Below are positions 44,192 to 52,992 of a stretch of 64,000 nucleotides of DNA, in pieces. The notes under the pieces are model-generated. The model made no database searches. It saw only the letters and a program-made list of their open reading frames with translations, and was not told the origin of the DNA. Position numbers and translations under genes: made by a program. Source of the DNA: Coriobacteriaceae bacterium (GTDB taxonomy: Bacteria; Actinomycetota; Coriobacteriia; Coriobacteriales; Coriobacteriaceae); NCBI GenBank assembly GCA_902364645.1, contig CABJEP010000004.1:1-64000 (forward strand). The letters are read 5' to 3'. Position 1 is the stretch's first letter, and each line of letters starts with the position of its first letter.

Positions 44192-45402
44192 GCGCCCGCG
44201 ATCTCATCCAGGAAGCACTTCACTCGCTCGAGGCCAACAAGGGGCGCAGCCTGCTCACCATCCTGGGCATTGTCATCGGCATCGCATCGGTCATCGCCAT
44301 GACTTCGCTCATCGGCGGCATACAAAACAGCCTGGTCAACAGCTTGGGGCTCAATGCAGCCCGCATGGTGCAGATCTATTCGTCCCAAGAACTCACGGAG
44401 TCGGATATCGAGAAGCTACAAAAACTGGTGCCGCAGATAGAGCAGATCGGCATTGTCGACAGCGCGTATACCGAGTACAAGTCTGGCGATAAAAGCTATA
44501 CCGTCATGGCACAGGGTGTCGACAGCGACATGCTCGACGCCGTGGGTGCCAGCAAGCTCGTTGCAGGACGTGTCTATTCACAGGCAGAGTCTCAATCAGG
44601 CTCGCGCGTGGCGCTCATCAGCCGCGGCGGCGCCGATCAGCTTTACGGCAACGAACAGGACGCACTGGGGAAAACCATCAAGGTGTCCAACGGCGAGGTG
44701 CAGATTGTAGGCGTGATTGATGGCGGCAGCGACTCCATGGGCTCGCTCACGCTGTATATGCCACGCGAAACCATCTCCGGCCTGTTTGGCGACGAGAATC
44801 CTTCATTCCCCAGCGTGACGGCACTTGCCGCCGAGGGCACAGACATGGACGAGCTCTGCAAGACCATCGAGTCTAAGGTGCGCGCGATGAAGGGCATCTC
44901 GGAGGATGATGAGTACGACAGCGTATCGGCGACCTCCATGAAAAGCGCCATCGATGCACTCAACTCGTTTATGGGCGCCTTCTCGCTCATCATGGGCGCT
45001 GTCGCCAGTATCTCACTGCTTGTCGGCGGAATCGGCATTATGAATATGATGCTTACCAACGTGACTGAGCGCATCCGCGAGATCGGTATTCGCCGTGCCT
45101 TGGGCGCCAGTCGCCGCGATATCACCGCGCAGTTTTTGGCCGAGTCCTCGGCGCTGTGCGTCACCGGTGGCCTGCTGGGTGTCCTGATTGGCTATCTGCT
45201 GGCCTGGGGCCTCGCGATGTTTGCCGCAGGATCAGGGGTTCTCAACGAGCTCGGTGCCAGTGGGCAGATCACACCGAGCTTTTCAATCGCCACGGTGCTG
45301 CTGGCCTTCGGCGTCTCCGTCGGCATCGGCGTAATCTTTGGCTTCTACCCCGCTCGCCGCGCGGCAAAGCTCAACCCGGTGGAGTGCCTACGCTACCAGT
45401 AA
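44188..45402 (+). CDS. ABC transporter permease, MacB/FtsX type
   Basis: 404 residues. One N-terminal membrane helix (LLTILGIVIGIASVIAMTSL), a periplasmic-type MacB core domain of about 220 residues, then three C-terminal helices (ASISLLVGGIGIMNMMLTNV, GLLGVLIGYLLAWGLAMF, TVLLAFGVSVGIGVIFG). The conserved TERIREIGIRRALGASRRDI loop and YPARRAAKLNPVECLRYQ end match the FtsX family. It works with the two upstream proteins as a mechanotransmission-type exporter. The last codons and stop are part of a perfect 21-base tandem duplication (45392-45433). Confidence 0.93.
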   Translation: MSARDLIQEALHSLEANKGRSLLTILGIVIGIASVIAMTSLIGGIQNSLVNSLGLNAARMVQIYSSQELTESDIEKLQKLVPQIEQIGIVDSAYTEYKSGDKSYTVMAQGVDSDMLDAVGASKLVAGRVYSQAESQSGSRVALISRGGADQLYGNEQDALGKTIKVSNGEVQIVGVIDGGSDSMGSLTLYMPRETISGLFGDENPSFPSVTALAAEGTDMDELCKTIESKVRAMKGISEDDEYDSVSATSMKSAIDALNSFMGAFSLIMGAVASISLLVGGIGIMNMMLTNVTERIREIGIRRALGASRRDITAQFLAESSALCVTGGLLGVLIGYLLAWGLAMFAAGSGVLNELGASGQITPSFSIATVLLAFGVSVGIGVIFGFYPARRAAKLNPVECLRYQ

Positions 45403-45433
45403 GCCACCACCAGCTACCAGTAAGCCACCACCA
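45392..45433 (+). repeat. 21-bp perfect tandem duplication spanning the permease stop codon
   Basis: Two adjacent copies of a 21-base unit beginning GCTACCAGTAAGCC. The first copy contains the last two sense codons (Tyr-Gln) and stop of the permease gene; the second is untranslated. Likely a recent slippage event. Confidence 0.9.
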
Positions 45434-45435
45434 AC

Positions 45436-45504
45436 AAGTTGCGGTGAATTAGGGACTGAATATACTATCTAGCAGCAAAAACAGACACTATTTCACCGCA
45501 ACTT
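45436..45504. repeat. Inverted-repeat element B, copy 2
   Basis: AAGTTGCGGTGAATTAG (45436-45452) pairs with CTATTTCACCGCAACTT (45488-45504) with one mismatch. Arms match copy 1 at 29052-29118; the interior is unrelated. It separates the convergent exporter and cobalamin operons. Confidence 0.8.
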
Positions 45505-45516
45505 ATTGAAGGGCTG

Positions 45517-45600
45517 TTAGCGCCAGTTCTGGGCGTCGTCCTCGAGCTATTGATGGATGACGGGCTTGTACGGGTCGAGCTTGCTCGGGACGCTCCTCCT
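45517..45600 (-). pseudogene. Remnant resembling an IS21 IstA transposase fragment
   Basis: The minus strand encodes PSKLDPYKPVIHQ, a TAG, then LEDDAQNWR and a TAA. The block is close to the N-terminal part of IS21-family IstA proteins, which typically read KLDPYKPyI...L...., with an amber codon where a Trp is plausible. Only about 28 codons remain and no inverted ends are seen. It abuts the end of the cobalamin operon. This is recognition by eye only. Confidence 0.4.
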
Positions 45601-45634
45601 CGCGGGCGGGAGGGCGCGCAGGCGCGGCAAGCGC

Positions 45635-46390
45635 CTAGCGCGCGAACTCCCGTAAGAGCGCGTCTTCCACTTCCCGAAGCGAAAGGGCCCCGCCTCCCTC
45701 GGCGGGACGGGTGACCACGATGCAGCGCGCTCCCACGTTGCGCGCGGAGGCGAGCTTCTCGGCCGTGCCGCCTACGGTTCCCGAGTCCTTGGTCACAAGC
45801 CACTGGGCGCCCACCTGCCGAAGCATCGCCTCGTTGAGCTCGCGGGTGAAGGGCCCCTGCATGCCGATGACGTGCGACGGCGAAAACCCCGCGTCGATGC
45901 ACTTCGTTATAGCACCGGGCAGCGGGAGCACACGCACGAAGAAGCGCTCCGCGAAATCGGCGACGCGCGTGTAGGGAGCAAGCTCCTTGCTCCCCGTCGT
46001 GAGAAGCGCGCGACCCGGGTTCTCGGAGAGAAAGCGCGCCGCGCAGGCGATCGACGCGACCGACACGATGCCTTTGGGCAGCGCCTCGACCGGGCGCGCA
46101 AGGCGCAGGCATCGTGCACCCGCGGCGAGCGAAGCGGCCCGGATGTTGCCGCTTGCGAGCGTAGCGAAGGGGTGCGTGGCGTCGACGACGATGCGCGCGC
46201 CGGAAAGCTCGCGCTCCATGTCGGCCTCGTCGAGCCTGCCCGCATGCACCTCGATGCCCGGAAGCTCGCCCAAAAGCTCGCCTCCGTACTCAGTTGCCGC
46301 GTAGGCACGAGCGGGGATGCCCACCCCGCTCGCCCATTCGCACAGAAGGCGGCCCTCGGTGGTCCCGGCGAAGATGCGCAGCGCCGTCAC
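45635..46390 (-). CDS. cobK: Cobalt-precorrin-6A reductase (CobK/CbiJ)
   Basis: 251 residues from GTG 46390, overlapping the cbiC stop as GTGA; a much longer open frame upstream is antisense noise. LRIFAGTTEGRLLCEW at the N-terminus, VDATHPFA in the middle and ALLTTGSKEL then MQGPFTRELN are the family hallmarks. It reduces the macrocycle of cobalt-precorrin-6A with a pyridine nucleotide. It is the last gene of the cobalamin operon. Confidence 0.92.
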   Translation of the reverse strand: MTALRIFAGTTEGRLLCEWASGVGIPARAYAATEYGGELLGELPGIEVHAGRLDEADMERELSGARIVVDATHPFATLASGNIRAASLAAGARCLRLARPVEALPKGIVSVASIACAARFLSENPGRALLTTGSKELAPYTRVADFAERFFVRVLPLPGAITKCIDAGFSPSHVIGMQGPFTRELNEAMLRQVGAQWLVTKDSGTVGGTAEKLASARNVGARCIVVTRPAEGGGALSLREVEDALLREFAR

Positions 46391-47028
46391 TTCGGGCCGC
46401 CTGTGCGCGTGATCTGGTAGAGTAGCGCGTTCATAATGGCGGCCGCCACGGTCGAGCCGCCCTTGCGACCCCTCGCGACGATGGCCGGCACGCGTCGCGC
46501 GAGTAGCTCCTCTTTCGCCTCGACCACGTTCACAAACCCGACCGGCACCCCAACGACGAGCGCGGGCGCGATCTTCCCCGCGTCCATGAGCTCGGCGAGG
46601 CGCAGAAGTGCTGTGGGAGCGTTGCCGACGGCCACGATGAGCGGACCCTCGATGCCGCAAGCTTTGTCCATGCTCGCAACGGCGCGAGTCGTGCCCGCGG
46701 CGCGCGCAGCCGCGGCGACATCAGGGTCGGCCATGTAGCACACGGCCTTGCAGCCGAGCTTCGCGAGCGCGGGCTTGCTAATGCCTGCGAGCGCCATGTT
46801 CGTGTCGGTGAGCACCGTGGCCCCTGCGCGCAGTGCGTCGAGCGCACAGTGCGCGGCGTCATGGGTGAACACGAGGGAATCGGCGTACGAGAAGTCGGCA
46901 GTGGTGTGGATGACGCGCTTCACGACGGGCTCTTCGAGCGGCAGGAACGTGCGGCCGCTGAGCTCTTCGGTGATAATCTCGAAGCTGCGCCGCTCGATGT
47001 CGCCGGGCGCCATCTCCTTGGAATCCAA
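46387..47028 (-). CDS. cbiC: Cobalt-precorrin-8 methylmutase
   Basis: 213 residues. RVIHTTADFSYADSLVFTHD carries the catalytic His, followed by GATVLTDTNMALAGI and the C-terminal GRKGGSTVAAAIMNALLY, all typical. It migrates the C11 methyl group to C12, giving cobyrinate. The start is probably TTG 47028, since GGAG lies at good spacing to it, whereas the ATG at 47013 is directly against the purine-rich tract. It abuts the cobA stop. Confidence 0.93.
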   Translation of the reverse strand: MDSKEMAPGDIERRSFEIITEELSGRTFLPLEEPVVKRVIHTTADFSYADSLVFTHDAAHCALDALRAGATVLTDTNMALAGISKPALAKLGCKAVCYMADPDVAAAARAAGTTRAVASMDKACGIEGPLIVAVGNAPTALLRLAELMDAGKIAPALVVGVPVGFVNVVEAKEELLARRVPAIVARGRKGGSTVAAAIMNALLYQITRTGGPK

Positions 47029-47544
47029 CTAGTACTCCACTCCTTCCCTTGCACATATCCCCTGCTCGTAGGGATGTTTCTCGCACCGCATCTCGGTTAT
47101 GTAGTCGGCCTTCTCCACGATCTTGCGGGAAGGCGCGCGCCCGGTGAGCGCTACTTCGACGCCGCGCGCGGACATATCGAGCGCGCGGTCCACGAGCGCC
47201 TCGTCGACAAGCCCCTTCGAAAGCGCGTCGAGCGCCTCGTCGAGCACGAGCAGTCCCTCTTGCGCGCCCTCGAGCTCGGCGAGCGCGGAAGCGAGGTTCC
47301 CATCGTGCAGCTCGCACGTCGCGGCAAGTTCTTCCGACGTCATCGACCAGGTAAACTTGTCCGACGCCTTCCCCGCGAACACGGGCACGCCGAAATGCTC
47401 AGCGAGCAGGCGCACCTCCCCGCTTTCGCCGTCTTTCAGGAACTGCACGACGACGACGCGGCGGCCTGCGGCGATCATGCGAAGGGCGAGGCCCATCGCC
47501 GCCGTGGTCTTGCCTTTGCCGTCGCCATGATACACGTGGATCAT
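47029..47544 (-). CDS. cobA: Cob(I)yrinic acid a,c-diamide adenosyltransferase (CobA/CobO/BtuR type)
   Basis: 171 residues from ATG 47544, overlapping the cobQ stop as ATGA. The ATP-binding P-loop IHVYHGDGKGKTTAAMGLAL is diagnostic, with VVQFLKDGESGEV and LVLDEALDALSKGLV following; ALTGRAPSRKIVEKADYITE closes the fold. It attaches the 5'-deoxyadenosyl group to cobalt. The C-terminus has a Cys pair region (MRCEKHPYEQGICAREG) usual for the family. Confidence 0.93.
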   Translation of the reverse strand: MIHVYHGDGKGKTTAAMGLALRMIAAGRRVVVVQFLKDGESGEVRLLAEHFGVPVFAGKASDKFTWSMTSEELAATCELHDGNLASALAELEGAQEGLLVLDEALDALSKGLVDEALVDRALDMSARGVEVALTGRAPSRKIVEKADYITEMRCEKHPYEQGICAREGVEY

Positions 47545-49040
47545 ACGCCCTCCTCGATAATGCGGTAGACATACTCCATGTCGAGCGCCCCGCGCACGAC
47601 GTCGGCCAGGCGGTCGAACTCGCGCGCACGGTGATCGGCCGCGGACGCCGCGCCCGCAGCACCCACGACGTTCTCGGGCAGGCCGCGCATGCGCGCGAGT
47701 GAGCGCGCGAGGGCGAGCGCCACCCCCGGTTCGTCGAACAGGCCGTGGAGATAGGTTCCGAACACGTTTCCGCAGGCCGCGCCTTCTGGTTTGCCGCCAA
47801 TTGTGCCCGCAGGGGCGCAGGAGACGGTCGTTTCGCCGTCGTGAATCTCGTACCCGCGCGCCGTCATGCCGTTCCACGCCGAGAACGCGCCTTGGGCGCC
47901 CGTGATGCGCAGCTCCGACTGGGCGAGGCGCTTTTCCTCCTTGAACACCGTACTTGCAGGGATGAGCCCGAGCCCGCGCGCGGTGCCAGCGCCTTCCCTG
48001 CCGTGCGGGTCGGAAAGCTCGTCTCCCAAAAGCTGGTAGCCTCCGCATATGCCGAGCACCGGCGTGCCCGCGCCCGAAAGCGCGCGTACACAGGCTCCGA
48101 TGCCGCTAGCCGCAAGCCAGCGCGCGTCGTCGAGCGTAGTTTTCGAGCCGGGAAGCACCACCAGGTCGGGTCGGCCCAGATCGGTCGTCGAGGAAACGTA
48201 GCGCACGCCCACGCCGGGCACGCGCGAAAGCGGGTCGAAGTCGGTGAAGTTCGACAAATGCGGAAGGCGCACGACGGCGACGTCGATGACGCCGCGCGCC
48301 TCGCGGGCAGATAGGCGCGGCGCGAGCGAGTCCTCGTCGTCCAGGTCGAGCGTAAGATACGGCACGACCCCCACGACGGGAACCCCGCACATCTTCTCGA
48401 GCGGGGCCAAACCCGGGCGCAGGATTTCCACATCGCCGCGGAACTTGTTCACCACAAGCCCCCGCAAAAGCGCGCGGTCCTCGGGCGCAAGGAGCGCGAC
48501 CGTGCCGTAGAGCTGGGCAAACACCCCGCCTGGGTCGATGTCGCCCGCGAGCAGCACGGGGGAGGACACGGCGCGCGCGAGCCCCATGTTGACGATGTCG
48601 TTTTCGGAAAGGTTGATTTCGGCGGGGCTGCCGGCGCCCTCGATGACGATGACGTCGTTTTCCTCCGCGAGCGAATCGAACGCCTCCAAAATCTGCGGCA
48701 TGAGCGCCTTCTTTCGCGCGAAGTAGTCCCTCGCAGCGAAGGCTCCCTGCGCCTTGCCGGCCACGATGAGCTGGCTTCGGTGGCCGCTTTCGGGCTTGAG
48801 CAGGATGGGGTTCATGCGCACGTCGGGCGCGATGCCGCACGCCTCGGCCTGCATGATCTGGGCGCGCCCCATCTCGAGCCCGTCGGCCGTGACACCGCTG
48901 TTGAGCGCCATGTTCTGGCTCTTGAAGGGAGTCACGCGCAGGCCGTCCTGCGAAAGCACACGGCACAGCCCCGCCGCAAGCAGGCTCTTCCCCGCGTTCG
49001 ACATGGTGCCCTGGATCATGATGGGCTTCGCCCTACCCAC
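47541..49040 (-). CDS. cbiP: Adenosylcobyric acid synthase (glutamine-hydrolysing)
   Basis: 499 residues from GTG 49040, which has AAGGAGG nine bases upstream; longer frames lack such a site. The N-terminal dethiobiotin-synthetase-like domain has IMIQGTMSNAGKSLLAAGL (P-loop) and TPFKSQNMALNSGVT. The C-terminal triad-type amidotransferase domain has VLGICGGYQLLG with the nucleophilic Cys, and GNVFGTYLHGLFD with the His. It amidates side chains b, d, e and g using glutamine. It begins inside the last codons of cobD. Confidence 0.94.
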   Translation of the reverse strand: MGRAKPIMIQGTMSNAGKSLLAAGLCRVLSQDGLRVTPFKSQNMALNSGVTADGLEMGRAQIMQAEACGIAPDVRMNPILLKPESGHRSQLIVAGKAQGAFAARDYFARKKALMPQILEAFDSLAEENDVIVIEGAGSPAEINLSENDIVNMGLARAVSSPVLLAGDIDPGGVFAQLYGTVALLAPEDRALLRGLVVNKFRGDVEILRPGLAPLEKMCGVPVVGVVPYLTLDLDDEDSLAPRLSAREARGVIDVAVVRLPHLSNFTDFDPLSRVPGVGVRYVSSTTDLGRPDLVVLPGSKTTLDDARWLAASGIGACVRALSGAGTPVLGICGGYQLLGDELSDPHGREGAGTARGLGLIPASTVFKEEKRLAQSELRITGAQGAFSAWNGMTARGYEIHDGETTVSCAPAGTIGGKPEGAACGNVFGTYLHGLFDEPGVALALARSLARMRGLPENVVGAAGAASAADHRAREFDRLADVVRGALDMEYVYRIIEEGV

Positions 49041-50256
49041 GGGTATCGACCTCCTTCGCCGAGCCTCGGCCATCCGCGCCCGCCATAGCGCCGCTGCAAG
49101 AAGCGCCGCCCCGTTCGTCGGGTTGGCCTTCGTCCGATGCACCTTCCGCCCGAAGTGCGCGGCTGAACGCCATCGCAAGCCGGGCATTCTCCTTGCGCGT
49201 GCGCACCGCGACGCGGCACCAGAAACGGGACAGTACCGAAAACGAGTCGCACGTGCGGACCAAAACCCCCTGTTTATACAGGCGCTCGGGGATGTCTTTC
49301 GCCGGCGTGCGGACTAAAAGGAAGTTCGCATCCGATGGCACGACGGAAAGCCCGAGCGAGGAGAGCTCGTGGGAAAGCCACGCTCGCTCACCCGCCAATA
49401 CATCGCGCGTGCGCGAGACGTATTCAACGTCTTCCAGGGCGGCGATGCCCGCGGCCTCGGCGACCGAGGAGACGGGCCACGCCTGCCCCGCCCGGCGAAT
49501 CCCCTCGATGAGTTGGGCGTTTCCGCTGATCAGATATCCCAGCCGCAAGCCCGCCATTCCGTAGAGCTTGGTGAACGCGGAGAGCACGGCCACATGGCGC
49601 GAACACGCGGCGCGTGCGGCCACGCTCCTTTCGCGGGCGTCGAGCGCAAATCCGAGGAAGCACTCGTCCACGACGAGCAGCGCGCCCACCTGCTCGCAGC
49701 GGCAAGCCGCGGCATCGATCACGCTGGGGTCGACGAGACGCCCCGTCGGGTTGTTCGGATTGCAGAGGTACGCCACGTCTCCCGGCCCCTCGATCGCGCG
49801 GGCGAAGGAGGCGGGCACGTCGAAGTCGTCCGCTTCGGAGAGCGGGAACTCCTGCACGCATGCGCCGTAGTACGATGCCGCCTCCGCATATTCAGAGAAC
49901 GTCGGCGCGCACACGACGATGCGTTTCGGGCGCACCGCCGCGGCGAGCCGCCAGATGATGTCGGACGCGCCCGCGCCGCAGACGATAGTATCTTCGGGAA
50001 TGCCCTGGGCGCGCGCTAGGGCGCGAACGAGGGCGAGGCTTTCCCTATCGGGGTAGGCGTCGATTCGAGAAAGCGCCTTGCAAGCTGCGGCGACGGCGCG
50101 CGGCGAGGGGCCTGCCGGATTCACGTTCACCGAGAAGTCAATGAGGTCGGAGGCGCCCCCTTTGCAAGCGATGCCGAGCGATTGCGTGCTACCCCCATGC
50201 GCACGGGCACGCAGGATTCCCCCGGCAGCCCGGGGCGCGACGTGGTCTTCCCTCAT
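49033..50256 (-). CDS. cobD: L-threonine-O-3-phosphate decarboxylase (CobD-type aminotransferase fold)
   Basis: 407 residues from ATG 50256, overlapping the cbiB stop. ACKGGASDLIDFSVNVNPAG at the N-terminus is the CobD/HisC-like opening; VCGAGASDIIWRLAAAV, AYLCNPNNPTGRLV, LVVDECFLGFA and LSAFTKLYGMAGLRLGYLI with the PLP lysine follow. It makes (R)-1-aminopropan-2-ol phosphate, the linker between corrin and nucleotide loop. The last 40 residues are a non-conserved Gly/Asp/Ser-rich extension. A threonine kinase (PduX) is not in the window. Confidence 0.9.
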   Translation of the reverse strand: MREDHVAPRAAGGILRARAHGGSTQSLGIACKGGASDLIDFSVNVNPAGPSPRAVAAACKALSRIDAYPDRESLALVRALARAQGIPEDTIVCGAGASDIIWRLAAAVRPKRIVVCAPTFSEYAEAASYYGACVQEFPLSEADDFDVPASFARAIEGPGDVAYLCNPNNPTGRLVDPSVIDAAACRCEQVGALLVVDECFLGFALDARERSVAARAACSRHVAVLSAFTKLYGMAGLRLGYLISGNAQLIEGIRRAGQAWPVSSVAEAAGIAALEDVEYVSRTRDVLAGERAWLSHELSSLGLSVVPSDANFLLVRTPAKDIPERLYKQGVLVRTCDSFSVLSRFWCRVAVRTRKENARLAMAFSRALRAEGASDEGQPDERGGASCSGAMAGADGRGSAKEVDTRG

Positions 50257-51227
50257 GCCATCGCCCCCACGGCGAGCACGACCGCCGCGCGCGCAGCACC
50301 GAAGACGACAAGCGCGCATACGGACGCGGCGAGCATGAGCCTTGTCGCCCGGGCGATGTCGCCCCACTCGATTTCGCGGGACGCGTCGCCTATCGTCGGT
50401 TTCTCAACGAGCTTGCCGAAATACACCGCGGGTCCTGCCAGGCGCAGCCCGAGCGCGCCCGCGCACGCCGACTCGGTCTGCGCCGCGTTCGGGCTCGCAT
50501 GGCGACGCCTGTCGCGGCGCCAGATGCGCGCCGCCCCGCGCGCGTCGAGCCCGACGATCGGGCACACGGCGATCATGAGCAGGGCCGATAAGCGCGCGGG
50601 AATCCAGTTCGCCGCATCGTCGAGGCGCGCCGAGGCGCAGCCGAAGTCGATGTAGCGCTCGTTTTTGTAGCCCACCATGCTGTCGAGCGTATTCACCGCC
50701 TTGTACGCCATGCCCAAGGGCGCACCCCCGATCATAAGGTAGAAAAGCGGCGCGATGACGCCGTCGCTCGCGTTCTCCGCCACCGTTTCCACGGCGGCAC
50801 GTGCGACGCCGTGCTCGTCGAGAACAGACGTGTCGCGTCCCACGATGAGCCCGACGGCTTCGCGCGCCGCGACAAGGCCGCCCTTCGAGAACGCGCGGGC
50901 CACGGCCAGGCTCTGGCGGCGCAGCTCGCATGTCGCGAGAATCTGATAGCTCGCCCATGCCTCGGCAACGAAGCGCAAGCCGGAGTGAACCATGCCGCAA
51001 AGATACAGGATGCCCCAGGTCAAAAGCCCACACGCAAGCGGAAGCGCCACGGCGAGCACAAGACCTGCGGCGCGCGTGCCCGCGGACGTTTGCGGGAATG
51101 CGCCCCGCAGGCGGCCTTCGGCCCACGTGATCGCGCGCCCCATGGCGACGACGGGATGGGGAAGCCAGCGCGGGTCGCCGAAGGCAAGGTCGGCCGCGAA
51201 CCCGGCGGCGACGGCAAGAATCGTCAT
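50253..51227 (-). CDS. cbiB: Adenosylcobinamide-phosphate synthase
   Basis: 324 residues from ATG 51227, which overlaps the preceding stop as TGATG. LAFGDPRWLPHPVVAMGRAI is the conserved opening of CbiB, VAENASDGVIAPLFYLMIGG and MAYKAVNTLDSMVGYKN are the central motifs, and several hydrophobic segments indicate a membrane protein. It joins aminopropanol phosphate from CobD to adenosylcobyric acid. Earlier in-frame codons lie within the upstream gene and are rejected. Confidence 0.93.
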   Translation of the reverse strand: MTILAVAAGFAADLAFGDPRWLPHPVVAMGRAITWAEGRLRGAFPQTSAGTRAAGLVLAVALPLACGLLTWGILYLCGMVHSGLRFVAEAWASYQILATCELRRQSLAVARAFSKGGLVAAREAVGLIVGRDTSVLDEHGVARAAVETVAENASDGVIAPLFYLMIGGAPLGMAYKAVNTLDSMVGYKNERYIDFGCASARLDDAANWIPARLSALLMIAVCPIVGLDARGAARIWRRDRRRHASPNAAQTESACAGALGLRLAGPAVYFGKLVEKPTIGDASREIEWGDIARATRLMLAASVCALVVFGAARAAVVLAVGAMA

Positions 51228-52228
51228 CACCGGGCATCGCCCCCCGAAGCGGGACGAACGTCGCGAAGGCAGCGCCCATCCCAGGTGGCGGCCCATGCGC
51301 CGCCCGGCTCGGTATGCACGTCGAAGTATCCAATTTTCGGGACAGCTAACTCGGAGAGCAGCGCTTTCACGGTACCCGCGTGAACGACGAAGACGGCGCG
51401 CCCACTCCCCTGGGCACGCTCCGATTTGCACGCCTCCCGAAACGCCGCGACGACGCGGCGGGTGAAATCGCTCTTGCCCTCGCCATGCGGGCAGCGCGTC
51501 TCGCACCAGGAGTCTACCCAGGCGCGGTAGCGCGCATCCTCTTTAAGCTCGGCGGCGCTTCGTCCCTCGAAGTCGCCGAAATCCATCTCGCGCAGACCGG
51601 GGCACGCCATAAGCTCCGCGTTCGGGAAGAGGATGCGCGCCGTCTGGTCGGTGCGGGCCATGCCGCTCGTGATAACACGGAACACGTCACGATCGCACGC
51701 GAGGTCGCGCAAAGCGCGCTCGCCCGCGCTCGACAGGGGCTCGTCGGTGCCCGCCCCGCTGTAGCGATGGTCTTCCGTGCCCGCCGTGGCACCATGGCGC
51801 ACGAAGACGACTTCCAAAGGCGCGCCCGCGCCCTGCGTCCCTCGAGGCGCATCATCAAGATTTCCCTTGATGACCTGGGGAATCCCGCACGTCATGCGCA
51901 CGACGACGTCGGCGCGCGCAGCGAGCGCGCATCCCAGGCGCCCCGCGCGCTCGCGCCATTGGGCGTCTTCCGCACGCATAGGGACGACCCCCGAGCCGAC
52001 CAAGGACAGAATCACTACGTCGAAGCCGATCAGCCGCTCGAGCGCCCGGTCAGCGTCGAGCGCGCGTACGAGTTCCTCAGCACAGTAAGCGACACGGCCG
52101 GCAAAAGCCGCGGGCACGCCGCCCTCCGCAAACTGCGCCGCGTCGACGAAATCGTCCGCCGCGAACCCGAGCTTTTCGCGCACGAAGGTCCTCTTCCCCG
52201 AATGCGCGCCACCTACCACGAGCATCAT
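51227..52228 (-). CDS. CobU-like kinase domain fused to CobC-like histidine phosphatase
   Basis: 333 residues from ATG 52228, overlapping the cobS stop as ATGA. Residues 1-160 resemble CobU: P-loop MMLVVGGAHSGKRTF, then LSLVGSGVVPMRAEDAQWRE and ADVVVRMTCGIPQVIKG. The RxxxHRxxR segment with the GMP-accepting His seen in the separate cobU is not visible here. Residues 165-325 are a histidine phosphatase: VVFVRHGATAGTEDHRYSG, SGMARTDQTARIL, GLREMDFGDFEG and FVVHAGTVKALL. The second half should be the alpha-ribazole or adenosylcobalamin phosphatase CobC. The first half may retain kinase function only. It sits between cobS and cbiB. Confidence 0.8.
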   Translation of the reverse strand: MMLVVGGAHSGKRTFVREKLGFAADDFVDAAQFAEGGVPAAFAGRVAYCAEELVRALDADRALERLIGFDVVILSLVGSGVVPMRAEDAQWRERAGRLGCALAARADVVVRMTCGIPQVIKGNLDDAPRGTQGAGAPLEVVFVRHGATAGTEDHRYSGAGTDEPLSSAGERALRDLACDRDVFRVITSGMARTDQTARILFPNAELMACPGLREMDFGDFEGRSAAELKEDARYRAWVDSWCETRCPHGEGKSDFTRRVVAAFREACKSERAQGSGRAVFVVHAGTVKALLSELAVPKIGYFDVHTEPGGAWAATWDGRCLRDVRPASGGDAR

Positions 52229-52992
52229 AGGAGCATGCCCCCCGCCACCAGCATGGCAAGCATCGCGAGCTCGGCCCATTGCAGAAACCATCCGGCCAAA
52301 TCCCCCGTCACCCCGCCGAAGCGGGACAGGGCAACATGGCGGTACCACGCGAGCGCCAAAAGCCCCGCCACCGCCATAAGGGCGCCGACGGCCTGAGCGC
52401 ACGCGACCATCCCTGCAGCCGAAGCCGCAGCGAAAGCGCAAAGCGGCACGACGATCGCCGCGTGCTTCTTAGCAGGCGAGAGCCCCGCGGCCATGCCGTC
52501 CGCACGCGCGGCAGGCCAGCATTCAACGGCGAGCCCCGAAAGCGAGCGGGAGAACACGAGCGAGCACAGAAGCGCGAGGAACGCCCCCGCCGTAAGCGGC
52601 AGCGCGGTGAACAGGGAAAACTGCAGAATAAGGTACACAACAACACCGATGACCCCGAAGGCGCCCGCCCGCGGGTCGTGCATGATCTCGAGCTTTCGCT
52701 CGCGCGGGGCCCAACTTGCAAGCGCATCGGAGGTGTCGCAGAGCCCGTCTAGGTGGATGCCTCCCGTCACCGCCACAGGCAGCGCCACGAGCACGGCCGC
52801 GACGATGGTCGCGGGCACGCCGAGCAGGTTCGCAACGTGTCCCCACGCCGTCATGAGGAACCCTTCCGCAAGGCCCACCAGGGGAAACGCGGCAAGCGCA
52901 TGGGTTGACCCGAAATCGGTCCAGGCCGATTTCGGGACGGGGATGCGCGAGAACGTTCCGAACGCCGCGCCGATTGCCTCTGCTATCTTCAC
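52225..52992 (-). CDS. cobS: Adenosylcobinamide-GDP ribazoletransferase (cobalamin synthase)
   Basis: 255 residues, GTG start at 52992 overlapping the cobU stop as GTGA. FGTFSRIPVP at the N-terminus, and VTGGIHLDGLCDTSDALAS with the conserved acidic residues that bind Mg, followed by MHDPRAGAFGVIGVVVYLIL, define CobS. It is rich in hydrophobic segments, as expected of this integral membrane enzyme. It joins alpha-ribazole (phosphate) to AdoCbi-GDP, the penultimate or last step of synthesis. Confidence 0.93.
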   Translation of the reverse strand: MKIAEAIGAAFGTFSRIPVPKSAWTDFGSTHALAAFPLVGLAEGFLMTAWGHVANLLGVPATIVAAVLVALPVAVTGGIHLDGLCDTSDALASWAPRERKLEIMHDPRAGAFGVIGVVVYLILQFSLFTALPLTAGAFLALLCSLVFSRSLSGLAVECWPAARADGMAAGLSPAKKHAAIVVPLCAFAAASAAGMVACAQAVGALMAVAGLLALAWYRHVALSRFGGVTGDLAGWFLQWAELAMLAMLVAGGMLL

